Shown one piece after another: positions 9,059 through 17,720 of a stretch of 20,336 nucleotides of DNA (positions are counted from its first letter, which is position 1; each line of letters begins with the position of its first letter). The stretch is taken from the NCBI GenBank assembly GCA_049416425.1, contig JBMSHD010000027.1, forward strand, positions 1 through 20,336, written 5' to 3'. Below the pieces are notes generated by a model that saw nothing but the letters and a program-made list of their open reading frames with translations, was not told the DNA's origin and ran no database searches. This stretch comes from JBMSHD01 sp049416425. GTDB taxonomy: Bacteria > Pseudomonadota > Gammaproteobacteria > Francisellales > Francisellaceae. A program made the position numbers and the translations under genes.

Positions 9059-9559
9059 CTACCTGAATTGCATTTGTTGATGATCAAGTGCGCGATCTCT
9101 GGCAATCTCTTGTTCATATTTATCGCCAATAGCTAGAAGTTTAGCCTTCGTCATGATATTTTCACCTCTATTCTCGAAATGATATTCAAAAATTCGAGTC
9201 TCGACGATGGAATCAACCGGACAGGATTCCTCACAAAAGCCACAGAAAATACATTTAAACAGATCGATCTCATATTTGGTCGTACGTCTTGAGCCATCTT
9301 CTCTGGGTTCGGCTTCAATGGTGATAGCAAGTGCCGGACACACCGCTTCGCACAATTTACAAGCAATGCAGCGCTCTTCGCCATTTTCATAGCGTCTCAA
9401 GGCATGCAGACCACGAAAACGATTGGACTGCGGCGTTTTTTAATCGGGATACTGAATCGTGACCTTGCGGCTGAAAAAATGCCTGCCGGTGATTCTCAAT
9501 CCCTTCAATAGCTCCCACAACAGGAAAGTCCGAAAATAGCGCGTGATTGACTTAAACAT
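9059..9559 (-). pseudogene. nuoI: NADH-quinone oxidoreductase subunit I, interrupted by an in-frame TAA at codon 40
   Basis: NuoI holds the two [4Fe-4S] clusters (N6a, N6b) that pass electrons to NuoB. From ATG 9559, six bases after AGGAG, the frame reads MFKSITRYFRTFLLWELLKG and on to VTIQYPD, then TAA (9442-9440), then KTPQSNRFRGLHALRRYENG and the rest of NuoI. Start and end are 501 bases apart, so no frame change is involved: a single codon is stop. Relatives have YPxEKxP here, so the expected residue is Glu and GAA to TAA is the simplest change. Both cluster motifs lie after the stop: Cys64, 67, 70, 74 and Cys103, 106, 109, 113, each CxxCxxCxxxCP. Total length (166 codons) is normal. The first usable restart is TTG at 9400, with no ribosome site. 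That piece (113 residues) would keep both clusters but lose the N-terminal membrane-contacting helix. Flanking nuoH and nuoJ are intact. It may be an error, a pseudogene or, less likely, expressed by readthrough. Confidence 0.9.
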
Positions 9560-9574
9560 CATATACTCCTAATT

Positions 9575-10588
9575 TCACCACCATGGGCCGAGCCCCAATT
9601 TCACCATAAAGGCCACGACGATAACCCAGATAAGCGTCAGCGGGATAAACACCTTCCAGCCCAAACGCATCAGTTGATCATAGCGATATCTTGGAAAGGT
9701 TGCCCTGATCCATAGAAACATCAACATGAAGATGGCGGTTTTTAAAAACAGCCAGACCATGCCGGGAACCCATGAGAAGGCCTCAGAAAGCCCGGGAATG
9801 CTGGCAAAGGGTGACAGCCAGCCACCTAAGAAAAACAACGCCGTCAAAAGACTGATTAAGATCATGTTGGCATATTCGGCCAGAAAGAACAGCGCAAAAC
9901 GTGCCCCTGAATATTCCAAATGGTGTCCGGCAATGATCTCAGATTCGCCTTCTACCACATCAAATGGCGCCCGGTTAGTCTCGGCGACACCTGAGATAAA
10001 ATAGATGATAAAAAGCGGAAACAGCGGGATGAAATACCAATGCCAAATGCCACCGGCCTGCGTCTCGACGATGGTCGTTAAATTAAGTGATCCGGCTGCA
10101 ATCAACACACCCACCAAGGCAAAGCCCATCGCCAGCTCATAGGAGACGACCTGAGCGGCGGCTCTCAAAGCCCCAAACATGGCATATTTTGAGTTGGAGG
10201 CCCAACCGGCGATTACCACTCCATAAACAGCGATCGAGGTCATCGCCAGAATATACAAAAGCCCGGCGTTGGCATTGGATAAAACGATGCCCTTGCCAAA
10301 TGGCACAACCGCCCAGGCAGCATAAGCTGGAGCGAAAGCCAGAAGTGGTGCGATAAAAAACAGATAACGATTGGATTTCGTTGGAATGATAATCTCTTTT
10401 AACAACAACTTAACCGCATCGATAATCGGCTGCAAAAGCCCGAAAGAGCCTACACGATTAGGACCGATACGATCCTGCATGTAACCGATGACTTTACGCT
10501 CGGCGTAGGTATAATAAGCCACAACTAAAATCAGGGGAATGATGATAAGCAGTATTTTCAGTACTATCCAGATAATATCAAAAATCAT
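9575..10588 (-). CDS. nuoH: NADH-quinone oxidoreductase subunit H
   Basis: This membrane subunit sits at the junction with the peripheral arm and forms much of the quinone chamber. It has 337 residues with about eight helices. Conserved loops are AERKVIGYMQDRIGPNRVGSFG (near residues 30-50), LLQPIIDAVKLLLKE, and FDVVEGESEIIAGHHLEYSG (about 209-228), whose acidic residues are important in the family. The start ATG overlaps the nuoG stop as ATGA (10588-10585), so translation is coupled. nuoI follows 15 bases after the stop. Length is typical. Confidence 0.97.
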   Translation of the reverse strand: MIFDIIWIVLKILLIIIPLILVVAYYTYAERKVIGYMQDRIGPNRVGSFGLLQPIIDAVKLLLKEIIIPTKSNRYLFFIAPLLAFAPAYAAWAVVPFGKGIVLSNANAGLLYILAMTSIAVYGVVIAGWASNSKYAMFGALRAAAQVVSYELAMGFALVGVLIAAGSLNLTTIVETQAGGIWHWYFIPLFPLFIIYFISGVAETNRAPFDVVEGESEIIAGHHLEYSGARFALFFLAEYANMILISLLTALFFLGGWLSPFASIPGLSEAFSWVPGMVWLFLKTAIFMLMFLWIRATFPRYRYDQLMRLGWKVFIPLTLIWVIVVAFMVKLGLGPWW

Positions 10589-13005
10589 ACGCTGGCATCC
10601 TCGTGATTTGGGTGAAACAGACGGATTTGGCTCTGGTTTTCCGGATTAAACAAAGCAAAAGGTAAAAACACGCTCATATCGGCCAGCTTTTCATCGATGA
10701 TCAAATCAAGCCTATGTTGTCTGTCTTCGACTTCAAGCACAACCTCACAACATCCCATCAAACCCTGTTGCTCGGCGGCAACCACAGACATATGAACGCT
10801 TTGAGCCCATTGATTATCCCTGGTCTGTGCCAGCGGCGTGGCACGACGCAGCAGATGATCGGTGCGATACATCGACAACTTAGGGCTGAATATAAGCGCA
10901 TTCTGCGCTTCAGGGATACCGCTACGCAAAATCTCATTGACATCGAATGTAAGTTCATGCAGCGGCTGGCTGTTTAGCTCAGCAAAGACATCGGCAATAC
11001 GCTGATAATCAAAACCGGCTATATTCAGAAGATTTCCCAAAACACGCAAAACTTTCCATGCCGTTTTAATCTCGGCATACGGGTCGACAACAGCCTTGAA
11101 GGACTGATGAATGCCGCTGATGTTCATAAAACTGCCATCGGTCTCAAAATGGCTGGCAATCGGCAGAATAATATCGGCATATTGGCGCATGTTCTCCGTT
11201 ATATAAGGGCTCATCACCACGACGATATCGATCCCCTCCAGCGTCTTTAATGCATCCATACCCATGATGGTATCGAATTCTGGTTCGATATTGTGCAAAA
11301 TCGCCAGCTTGATATCGCCTTTGCCTTTTAGAATTTCTATGGCTCCAAGTCCGCGCTCATTCACACCAACGGGAGCAACCCCCGCCTTAAAATAAGGATG
11401 CATGCCCGCCGCCAAAGCCCCTTTGGCATTGGCATTGAAACTCAATATTCCGCCTTTGGCTGAGGCCGCCTTGATAATAAGATCATTCAATAGCGCCAGG
11501 ACATCAAAGTGCGTATTGGTCAGCGCATCCTGGCCTAGAAGAACGACTGGATTTTCAGACCTCAACATCGCTTCAACAACCGACTCGATACCTGCCGGAA
11601 TGCTGACCTCGGCAAAGTATTTCTGAAGTGCATCCAAATCATCAAAATCGAGTTTGACTCGCTGACACAAGGCCTTTAGCATCGCCGTCATGGCATGAAC
11701 CAGCTCACCGCTTTCAATCTTAAGCGTCTCTATCGGATAGTTGAAATCATAACTTGTGCTGTTTAAAGCATATGCCTGGGCACCATCTAATACGGCCTTT
11801 CTGACTCGATGATTGACCAGTGGATATTCTTTTCTCAACTGACTGCCAATAAGAAGGATAAAGTCAGACGATTCAATCTCTTTAAGCTCACAATTAAAAC
11901 CCATGCCTGCCGTGACACCATGAGCTATACTGCCCTGTTTTAGTCGAGTATCAACATGGTTTGAACCTAAGGATCGAATCAATTTCTGCAATAAATAGAG
12001 CTCTTCGGTGGTCGAGTTCTCAGAAGCGATGGCGGCGATACTGTTCGCTCCATCCTGTTTCAATGTTGTTTCAATGGCGACTTTAACAAAATCAAGTGCC
12101 TCTTCCCAGCTGACATCCTGCCACTGATCTCTTTTCTTGATCACTGGAGTCTCGAGGCGATCTTCCGTATAGAGCCCGGTATAGGCAAACCGATCCTTAT
12201 CGGCAATCCAGGTCTCATTGATACGATCATGCTCTCTGGGAACAATCCTCATCAGCTTATTACGCCTGACATGCGCAAACAGATGGGCACCGATGCCATC
12301 AGCCGCTGAGATCGTCGGTCTTTGCAATAATTCCCAGGCACGAGCATTGAAGCGAAATGGTTTTGATGTCAAGGCACCAACCGGGCACAAATCAATCATG
12401 TTACCGGAGAGCTCTGAGTCAACGGTACGCGCCACATATGTGCCAATCTCGGTATGATCACCCCGCCCCATGGCACCAAGCTCTTTATCGCCGGCAATCT
12501 CTTCACCAAATCGTACACAGCGCGTGCACTGAATACAGCGAGTCATATCAGTGGCAATTAAAGAGCCCAATGAAGGATCATCAAAAGCGCGTTTTGTCTC
12601 GTTGTAATGAGAGACATCATTGCCATAGCCCATGGCGATATCTTGAAGCTCACACTCACCACCCTGGTCACATATCGGACAATCCAATGGGTGGTTGATC
12701 AACAGAAACTCCATGACTTTTTTCTGGTACGACAGCGTCTTTTCACTCTTGGTAAAGACCTTCATGCCATCCATCACAGGCGTGGCACAGGCCGGAGAAG
12801 GTTTTCTTGCCCCTTCAATATCAACCAAACACATGCGACAATTCGCCGCCACGGAGAGTTTCTTATGATAACAAAATCGAGGAATATAAATACCGTGATT
12901 GTCGGCAACCTGAATCACCATCTGCCCCGGATTAGCCTGATAAGACTTGCCATCGATCTCAATGTTGAGGGTTTTGACTTCTTGTTTTTCTGACACCACA
13001 ATCAC
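10585..13005 (-). CDS. nuoG: NADH-quinone oxidoreductase subunit G
   Basis: This is the largest peripheral-arm subunit, carrying iron-sulfur clusters in the chain from NuoF toward NuoI. Near the N-terminus it has the [2Fe-2S] ligands Cys45, 56, 59 and 73. These are followed by the His/Cys3 set His105, Cys109, 112 and 118 (N5), and then Cys157, 160, 163 and 207 (N4). The remaining part is the molybdopterin-oxidoreductase-like domain. The extra N7 cluster seen in E. coli-type NuoG appears absent: the segment RPTISAADGIGAHLFAHV has no cysteines where the CxxCxxxC would be. The start is GTG at 13005, overlapping the nuoF TGA as GTGA; two further GTG codons follow within ten bases. It has 806 residues, shorter than E. 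coli (about 908). Its stop overlaps the nuoH start. Confidence 0.96.
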   Translation of the reverse strand: MIVVSEKQEVKTLNIEIDGKSYQANPGQMVIQVADNHGIYIPRFCYHKKLSVAANCRMCLVDIEGARKPSPACATPVMDGMKVFTKSEKTLSYQKKVMEFLLINHPLDCPICDQGGECELQDIAMGYGNDVSHYNETKRAFDDPSLGSLIATDMTRCIQCTRCVRFGEEIAGDKELGAMGRGDHTEIGTYVARTVDSELSGNMIDLCPVGALTSKPFRFNARAWELLQRPTISAADGIGAHLFAHVRRNKLMRIVPREHDRINETWIADKDRFAYTGLYTEDRLETPVIKKRDQWQDVSWEEALDFVKVAIETTLKQDGANSIAAIASENSTTEELYLLQKLIRSLGSNHVDTRLKQGSIAHGVTAGMGFNCELKEIESSDFILLIGSQLRKEYPLVNHRVRKAVLDGAQAYALNSTSYDFNYPIETLKIESGELVHAMTAMLKALCQRVKLDFDDLDALQKYFAEVSIPAGIESVVEAMLRSENPVVLLGQDALTNTHFDVLALLNDLIIKAASAKGGILSFNANAKGALAAGMHPYFKAGVAPVGVNERGLGAIEILKGKGDIKLAILHNIEPEFDTIMGMDALKTLEGIDIVVVMSPYITENMRQYADIILPIASHFETDGSFMNISGIHQSFKAVVDPYAEIKTAWKVLRVLGNLLNIAGFDYQRIADVFAELNSQPLHELTFDVNEILRSGIPEAQNALIFSPKLSMYRTDHLLRRATPLAQTRDNQWAQSVHMSVVAAEQQGLMGCCEVVLEVEDRQHRLDLIIDEKLADMSVFLPFALFNPENQSQIRLFHPNHEDASV

Positions 13006-14285
13006 CCTTTAGCAAATATTTCAACAGATGTCTGAGCTGCTTCAATCTTACGCTCAAACTCATGACGGAATTTTGTGATATAACTTTGTACCGGCCAGGC
13101 CGCCGCATCGCCTAACCCACAGATGGTATTGCCTTCAATATTAGACGCCACGCGAAACAGATTATCCAAATCATCCGCTTTACCATGCCCGTTTAAGATG
13201 CGGTGCAGGGTGCGAGCCATCCAGCCGGTTCCTTCCCGGCAAGGGGTACACTGACCGCAGGACTCCTCGTAATAGAATTCAGCCAGTCTGGTCAGAACTT
13301 CAACCATGCAGGTATCCTCATCGATAACAACCACCGCCCCTGAGCCCAACATCGACCCTGCCGCGGCGATGGATTCATAGTCCATATTGCAGGCCATCAT
13401 CTCTTCACCGGTTAAGATCTTACAGGAACTACCGCCGGGGATGACCGCCTTGATTTTTTTGCCCGCCTTGACACCACCTGCCATGGCTAATAATTCTGCA
13501 AATGGCGTGCCGAGTCCAACTTCAAAAACACCAGGCTTATTAACATGACCCGAAACACAAAACAGCTTGGTACCGCCACTTTTCTCGGTACCAAAGCGCT
13601 GAAACCATTCACCACCATGCTCCATAATCGGCGGCACCGAGGCATAGGATTCGGTATTGTTGATATTGGTTGGTTTGGCATAAAGCCCCTTATTCGCCGG
13701 AAACGGTGGCTTGAACCTGGGTTGACCCTTTTTGCCTTCTAAAGAATTTAACAGCGCGGTTTCCTCTCCACAAATATAAGCGCCAGCTCCAATAGAACAA
13801 TACAGATCGAAACTGACACCCGAACCCTGAATGTTTTTGCCTAACAAACCGGACTCATAGGCTTCAACCAGCGCCTGCTCAAAGCGCTCAATCGGCTCGT
13901 AGAATTCACCACGAATATAGTTATAACCCGCCGTGGCTCCGGTGACAAAACCGGCGATAGCCATGCCTTCAATTAACTGATGCGGATTATTTCTTAAAAT
14001 CTCACGATCTTTACAGGTTCCAGGCTCGCCTTCATCTGAATTACAGACCACATATTTCTGACCCGGTGCATTTCGCGGCATAAAACTCCACTTGAGCCCG
14101 GTTGGAAAACCGGCACCGCCACGACCGCGAAGCCCTGAGGTTTTTAAAGTGTCAATAATTTCTTCTGGGCTATAGTGACCGGCCAGAATTTTTTTCCAGG
14201 TTGAATAGCCACCGACGGCGAGATAAGACTTTAAACTCCACGGCTCATCAAAATGCAAGGTGCGAAAACAAACGTCATTGGCCAT
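13002..14285 (-). CDS. nuoF: NADH-quinone oxidoreductase subunit F (NADH- and FMN-binding)
   Basis: This is the entry point for electrons: it oxidises NADH through FMN and passes electrons to its [4Fe-4S] cluster N3. In 427 residues it shows the glycine-rich GLRGRGGAGFPTGLKW (51-66) for nucleotide and flavin, NSDEGEPGTCKDREI (82-96), IRGEFYEPIERF, and the N3 ligands Cys343, Cys346 and Cys349 in SCGQCTPCREGTGWM, with Cys389 in NTICGLGDAAAWP. ATG 14285 is 3 bases after the nuoE stop, with GGAG at the end of nuoE. Its TGA overlaps the nuoG GTG start. Length is standard, with every key residue present. Confidence 0.98.
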   Translation of the reverse strand: MANDVCFRTLHFDEPWSLKSYLAVGGYSTWKKILAGHYSPEEIIDTLKTSGLRGRGGAGFPTGLKWSFMPRNAPGQKYVVCNSDEGEPGTCKDREILRNNPHQLIEGMAIAGFVTGATAGYNYIRGEFYEPIERFEQALVEAYESGLLGKNIQGSGVSFDLYCSIGAGAYICGEETALLNSLEGKKGQPRFKPPFPANKGLYAKPTNINNTESYASVPPIMEHGGEWFQRFGTEKSGGTKLFCVSGHVNKPGVFEVGLGTPFAELLAMAGGVKAGKKIKAVIPGGSSCKILTGEEMMACNMDYESIAAAGSMLGSGAVVVIDEDTCMVEVLTRLAEFYYEESCGQCTPCREGTGWMARTLHRILNGHGKADDLDNLFRVASNIEGNTICGLGDAAAWPVQSYITKFRHEFERKIEAAQTSVEIFAKG

Positions 14286-14288
14286 AGT

Positions 14289-14777
14289 CTACTCCAGATT
14301 ATCCAGAATTCGATCGACTGCCTCGATCGTCAGATTTTCATGAAACACCTTGTCGACTTCCAGCATCGGCGCTCCACAACAGGCACCCTGACATTCGACT
14401 TCTCGTAGGGTAATTCGACCATCTTCGGTGGTCTGCCCCTTTTTAATTCCCAGTCTGTTCTCAATATGTTGCATAATCTTATTAGCGCCATTTAGCATGC
14501 AGGAGACATTGGTGCAGACATTGACTTTATGCCGACCAACTGGCTCCAAAGAATACATGCTGTAAAAGGTTGCCACCTCATAAACCGAAGCCGGCGGCAC
14601 ATCTAAAAACTGAGCCAGCCTGTTCATAAGCTCCATCGTTAAATAACCACCATTGTCATCTTGAAGCACGTGCAGCCCTGGGATAATCGCCGAGGCGCGA
14701 CCTTCAGGCGGATACTTATTCAGCCAGAAATTCAATCTGTCTATGACTTCTTTCGTAAATAGTTCATTCTCTGCCAT
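14289..14777 (-). CDS. nuoE: NADH-quinone oxidoreductase subunit E
   Basis: This is a thioredoxin-fold peripheral subunit, partner of NuoF, with the off-path [2Fe-2S] cluster N1a. It has 162 residues. Ligands are Cys88 and Cys93 (VCTNVSCMLNG) and Cys129 and Cys133 (VECQGACCGAPML). The preceding EVATFYSMYSLEPVGRH is typical. The start is ATG 14777 with GAGGAA about 7 bases before, 14 bases after nuoD. Two other ATGs overlap the leader out of frame. Intact and of normal length. Confidence 0.97.
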   Translation of the reverse strand: MAENELFTKEVIDRLNFWLNKYPPEGRASAIIPGLHVLQDDNGGYLTMELMNRLAQFLDVPPASVYEVATFYSMYSLEPVGRHKVNVCTNVSCMLNGANKIMQHIENRLGIKKGQTTEDGRITLREVECQGACCGAPMLEVDKVFHENLTIEAVDRILDNLE

Positions 14778-14791
14778 TCATCATTCCTCAA

Positions 14792-16045
14792 TCAACGATC
14801 GACATCGCCAAATACAATATCCTGCGTGGCAATAATTGCCGGCACATCGGACAACATATGCCCGCTTAACATTTCATTCATGGCGCTCAAGTGGGTAAAT
14901 CCAGGCGCACGAATCTTGACACGATAAGGCTTGTTGGCTCCGTCTGAAATCAGATAGATCCCAAACTCGCCTTTTGGATGCTCCGTGCCTACATAAACCT
15001 CACCTTCAGGCACACAATAGCCTTCCGAAAACAGCTTGAAATGATGAATCAGTGATTCCATATCATCTTTCATCTGTTGGCGAGAGGGTGGAGCAACCTT
15101 ATGGTCCAGAGTCATAATCGGACCCTCGTTCTCTCTCAACCATTTGACGCATTGACGAATGATATGATTGGACTGGCGCATCTCTTCCATCCGCACCAGA
15201 TAACGATCGTAACAATCGCCATGAGTGCCAACAGGGATATCAAAATCAAGCTCATTATAGACATCATATGGCTGTTTTTTGCGAAGATCCCAGGCGATTC
15301 CTGAGGCTCTCAGCATCGGGCCGGTGAAACCCAATGACATGGCGCGCTCAGCAGAGACAACGCCGATGTTGACTGTTCGCTGCTTCCAGATTCGGTTATT
15401 GGTCAAAAGCCCTTCATATTCATCGATACACTTGGGAAAACGCTCGGTGAAATCCCAGATAAAATCCAAAAGCGAGCCTTGACGTGCCTTGTTGAATCCC
15501 TTTAGCTTGCGCTTGGAGATAAATCGAGACTTCTCATATTGTGGCATGGTTAAAGGCAGATCGCGCGCCACGCCACCCGGACGAAAATAGGTCGCATGCA
15601 TTCTGGCACCGGAGACAGCCTCATAACAGTCAAATAAATCCTCACGTTCACGAAAGGTGTATAGAAATACAGTCATGGCACCTAGATCCAGACCATTGGC
15701 ACCATTCCATAACAGATGATTTAAAATACGGGTAATCTCGGCAAACATCACGCGGATATACTGAGCCCGCTTAGGCACCTCAATGCCCAGGAGTTTTTCA
15801 ATAGCCAGAACATAGGCGTGTTCATTGCACATCATCGAGACATAATCCAGTCGATCCATATAGCCTATGCTCTGATTAAACGGCTTCGATTCGGCAAGCT
15901 TTTCAGTCCCTCTATGCAAAAGGCCGACGTGAGGGTCGGCCCTGACGATAACTTCACCATCCAGCTCCAAAACCAGCCTCAACACACCATGCGCGGCAGG
16001 ATGCACTGGACCGAAGTTCATGGTATAATTTTTAAATTCAGCCAT
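14792..16045 (-). CDS. nuoD: NADH-quinone oxidoreductase subunit D
   Basis: This is the 49-kDa-type subunit of the connecting arm, forming the quinone-reduction site with NuoB; it is related to the [NiFe]-hydrogenase large subunit. It has 417 residues. The N-terminus NYTMNFGPVHPAAHGVLRLVLELDGE includes the conserved HPAAHG loop with quinone-site histidine. DRLDYVSMMCNEHAYVLAIEKLLG supplies the family's Tyr, and EVYVGTEHPKGEFGIYL and the C-terminal IVFGDVDR are standard. It is a separate gene from nuoC, unlike E. coli where they are fused. The ATG at 16045 lies 17 bases after nuoC and has only a weak TGGAA ribosome site. Confidence 0.98.
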   Translation of the reverse strand: MAEFKNYTMNFGPVHPAAHGVLRLVLELDGEVIVRADPHVGLLHRGTEKLAESKPFNQSIGYMDRLDYVSMMCNEHAYVLAIEKLLGIEVPKRAQYIRVMFAEITRILNHLLWNGANGLDLGAMTVFLYTFREREDLFDCYEAVSGARMHATYFRPGGVARDLPLTMPQYEKSRFISKRKLKGFNKARQGSLLDFIWDFTERFPKCIDEYEGLLTNNRIWKQRTVNIGVVSAERAMSLGFTGPMLRASGIAWDLRKKQPYDVYNELDFDIPVGTHGDCYDRYLVRMEEMRQSNHIIRQCVKWLRENEGPIMTLDHKVAPPSRQQMKDDMESLIHHFKLFSEGYCVPEGEVYVGTEHPKGEFGIYLISDGANKPYRVKIRAPGFTHLSAMNEMLSGHMLSDVPAIIATQDIVFGDVDR

Positions 16046-16062
16046 AGCTTTTTTGTTCCAGG

Positions 16063-16728
16063 TTATTCCTCTAAATAGCGGTTATCTTGACGAATGACTT
16101 TCGGTACATTGACTCTTGGATCAATCTCAACCGGTTCATATACAACGCGTTTCTGTACCTCATCATAGCGCATCTCAACATAGCCGCTTTGCGGAAAATC
16201 TTTCCTAAATGGATGCCCGACAAAACCATAATCGGTGAGAATTCGTCGAAGATCGGGATGACCGACAAAAATAATGCCGAACATGTCAAAGGCCTCACGC
16301 TCATTCCAATCGGCCGATGCCCAGATACCTGTCACTGTTGGGATCATTGGATCCGACTCAGACAGAAAAACCTTGACTCGAATGCGCATATTGAGCGACA
16401 GGCTCAACAAATGATAGACCACAGCAAAGCGTTTTGCTGCAATATTCGGTTCTTTATTGAGAACCTCTGCCGACACGACTCCTCGCGAAAACCCGGTTGA
16501 TGTGGCACTGTCTGTCTTCCATTCATCCTTACCATAGGTCAGATAATCAACACCGGATACATCGAGAAGCTGCTCAAACTTATAAAGATCACGAAGCCGT
16601 GTCAGCACTTCGATAATACGACTTTTGTCGACTTCAATGCTCAGCTCGCCAAAGGCAAGCGTTAAGGTGATGAATTTCTCGCCAAAATCTGCCTGTAACT
16701 GCGAAATGAAATTCGTCTCGATCTGCAT
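16063..16728 (-). CDS. nuoC: NADH-quinone oxidoreductase subunit C
   Basis: This is the 30-kDa-type subunit of the connecting arm. In the 221 residues, YKFEQLLDVSGVDYL, FAVVYHLLSLSLNMRIRVKVFL, and WASADWNEREAFDMFGIIFVGHPDLRRIL match the NuoC signature, followed by DYGFVGHPFRKDFPQSGYVEMRYDE. ATG 16728 is six bases after AGGAG; the GTG directly before it (16731) overlaps the nuoB TGA but is only three bases from AGGAG, so I prefer the ATG. Either way it is tightly coupled to nuoB. The separate nuoC gene is usual outside the E. coli/Pseudomonas-type arrangement. Confidence 0.96.
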   Translation of the reverse strand: MQIETNFISQLQADFGEKFITLTLAFGELSIEVDKSRIIEVLTRLRDLYKFEQLLDVSGVDYLTYGKDEWKTDSATSTGFSRGVVSAEVLNKEPNIAAKRFAVVYHLLSLSLNMRIRVKVFLSESDPMIPTVTGIWASADWNEREAFDMFGIIFVGHPDLRRILTDYGFVGHPFRKDFPQSGYVEMRYDEVQKRVVYEPVEIDPRVNVPKVIRQDNRYLEE

Positions 16729-17216
16729 CACGAGCTCCTCTTGATGGTATTGGTGCGTCTTATTTTATTCTGTAGCTGAATAATCCCATAGACCAACGCC
16801 TCAGCCGTCGGTGGACAGCCCGGCACATAGATATCAACCGGCATGATGCGATCACAGCCTCTGACGACAGAATAGGAATAATGATAGTAGCCTCCACCGT
16901 TGGCACAGGATCCCATCGAGATCACCCATTTGGGATCGGGCATCTGATCATAGACTTTTCTCAACGCCGGCGCCATTTTATTGCACAGCGTGCCGGCAAC
17001 GATTAACACATCAGACTGTCTTGGTGAAGGACGAAATACCACACCAAAACGATCCAGATCATATCTGGCGGCACCGGCATGCATCATCTCAACGGCGCAA
17101 CAGGCCAGGCCAAATGTCACAGGCCACAGTGAACCGGTTCTAACCCAGTTAATAAGCGCATCGGCACTTGTGGTCATAAAGCCTTTATTTTGATTCATGC
17201 TTTCTGTTATTCCCAT
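16728..17216 (-). CDS. nuoB: NADH-quinone oxidoreductase subunit B
   Basis: This subunit holds cluster N2, the last iron-sulfur centre before quinone. It has 162 residues from the start chosen here. Ligands are Cys39 and Cys40 (GLACCAVEMM), Cys104 (MGSCANGGGYYH) and Cys134 (YVPGCPPTAEAL). The frame is open further upstream to ATG 17237, but ATG 17216 sits 8 bases after a strong AAGGAG, and the homologous region begins soon after. It overlaps the end of nuoA by 10 bases. Its TGA overlaps the nuoC start region. Among the most conserved proteins in the window. Confidence 0.97.
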   Translation of the reverse strand: MGITESMNQNKGFMTTSADALINWVRTGSLWPVTFGLACCAVEMMHAGAARYDLDRFGVVFRPSPRQSDVLIVAGTLCNKMAPALRKVYDQMPDPKWVISMGSCANGGGYYHYSYSVVRGCDRIMPVDIYVPGCPPTAEALVYGIIQLQNKIRRTNTIKRSS

Positions 17217-17605
17217 TCCAGCGCTCCTTTTTTCCACTCATAGATAAAACCGATGAGAAGCACAAACAAGAAAATCATCATGGCGATAAAGCCTGCCCAG
17301 CTGATCGATCCGTTACCCGTATCTCTTAACTGCACTCCCCATGGCAGCATGAAGGCGACTTCAAGATCAAACACCAAAAATAGAATGGCCACAAGATAAT
17401 AACGCACATCAAATTTCATGCGCGCACCCTCAAACTCGGCAAAGCCACATTCAAACGGGGCATTTTTCTCGGCAGAAGGTTTATTGACGCCGACGATAAT
17501 GGATAGAAGTTTGCCACCCACTGCCATGGCAATGGCGATGACAATAGCCACGATTAAAAAAATCAATATCGGCAAATAGTCTTGATAGACGGATTGATAC
17601 AGCAT
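17207..17605 (-). CDS. nuoA: NADH-quinone oxidoreductase subunit A
   Basis: This is a small membrane subunit at the peripheral-arm junction, with three hydrophobic helices in 132 residues. KNAPFECGFAEFEGARMKFDVRYYLVAILFLVFDLEVAFMLPWG is continuous with the family's conserved loop and second helix. The frame is open upstream to 17653, but that extension is simply translated tRNA 3' sequence. ATG 17605 follows AAAGGTG by 5 bases and gives the normal length. The gene begins 18 bases after the encoded CCA end of tRNA-Leu. It is the first nuo gene and overlaps nuoB by 10 bases. No separate promoter is evident. Confidence 0.96.
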   Translation of the reverse strand: MLYQSVYQDYLPILIFLIVAIVIAIAMAVGGKLLSIIVGVNKPSAEKNAPFECGFAEFEGARMKFDVRYYLVAILFLVFDLEVAFMLPWGVQLRDTGNGSISWAGFIAMMIFLFVLLIGFIYEWKKGALEWE

Positions 17606-17623
17606 AATTTCACCTTTATTTTC

Positions 17624-17710
17624 TGGTGCCAAAGGCGGGACTCGAACCCGCACAACCAGTTGGTCACCACCCCCTCAAGATGGCGTGTCTACCAATTCCA
17701 CCACTTTGGC
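17624..17710 (-). tRNA. leuU: tRNA-Leu (anticodon GAG)
   Basis: This is an 87-base class II tRNA including an encoded CCA. The acceptor stem GCCAAAG pairs with CTTTGGC. The D-arm region reads TGGTGGAATTGGTAGACA. The anticodon stem CCATC/GGTGG encloses TTGAGGG, giving anticodon GAG (reads CTC/CTT leucine codons). A long variable arm and a T-arm with GGTTCGAGTC follow. It lies 10 bases after the secG stop and 18 bases before nuoA, so it must be cut out of a message if the genes are co-transcribed. The symbol follows the E. coli GAG isoacceptor. Confidence 0.97.
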
Positions 17711-17720
17711 ACTACGTTTA

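Noticed and set aside
9400..9442. Genome-wide reassignment of TAA to an amino acid as an explanation for the nuoI stop
   Set aside because: glmM, tpiA, nuoA and the ArsC-like gene in this window all end naturally at TAA, directly before the next gene, so TAA is a working stop codon here.
17606..17653. Sixteen-residue N-terminal extension of NuoA (begins MRVRVPPLAP)
   Set aside because: It lies over the T-arm and acceptor end of tRNA-Leu; translated tRNA ends commonly look like this. ATG 17605 has a good ribosome site and gives normal NuoA length.
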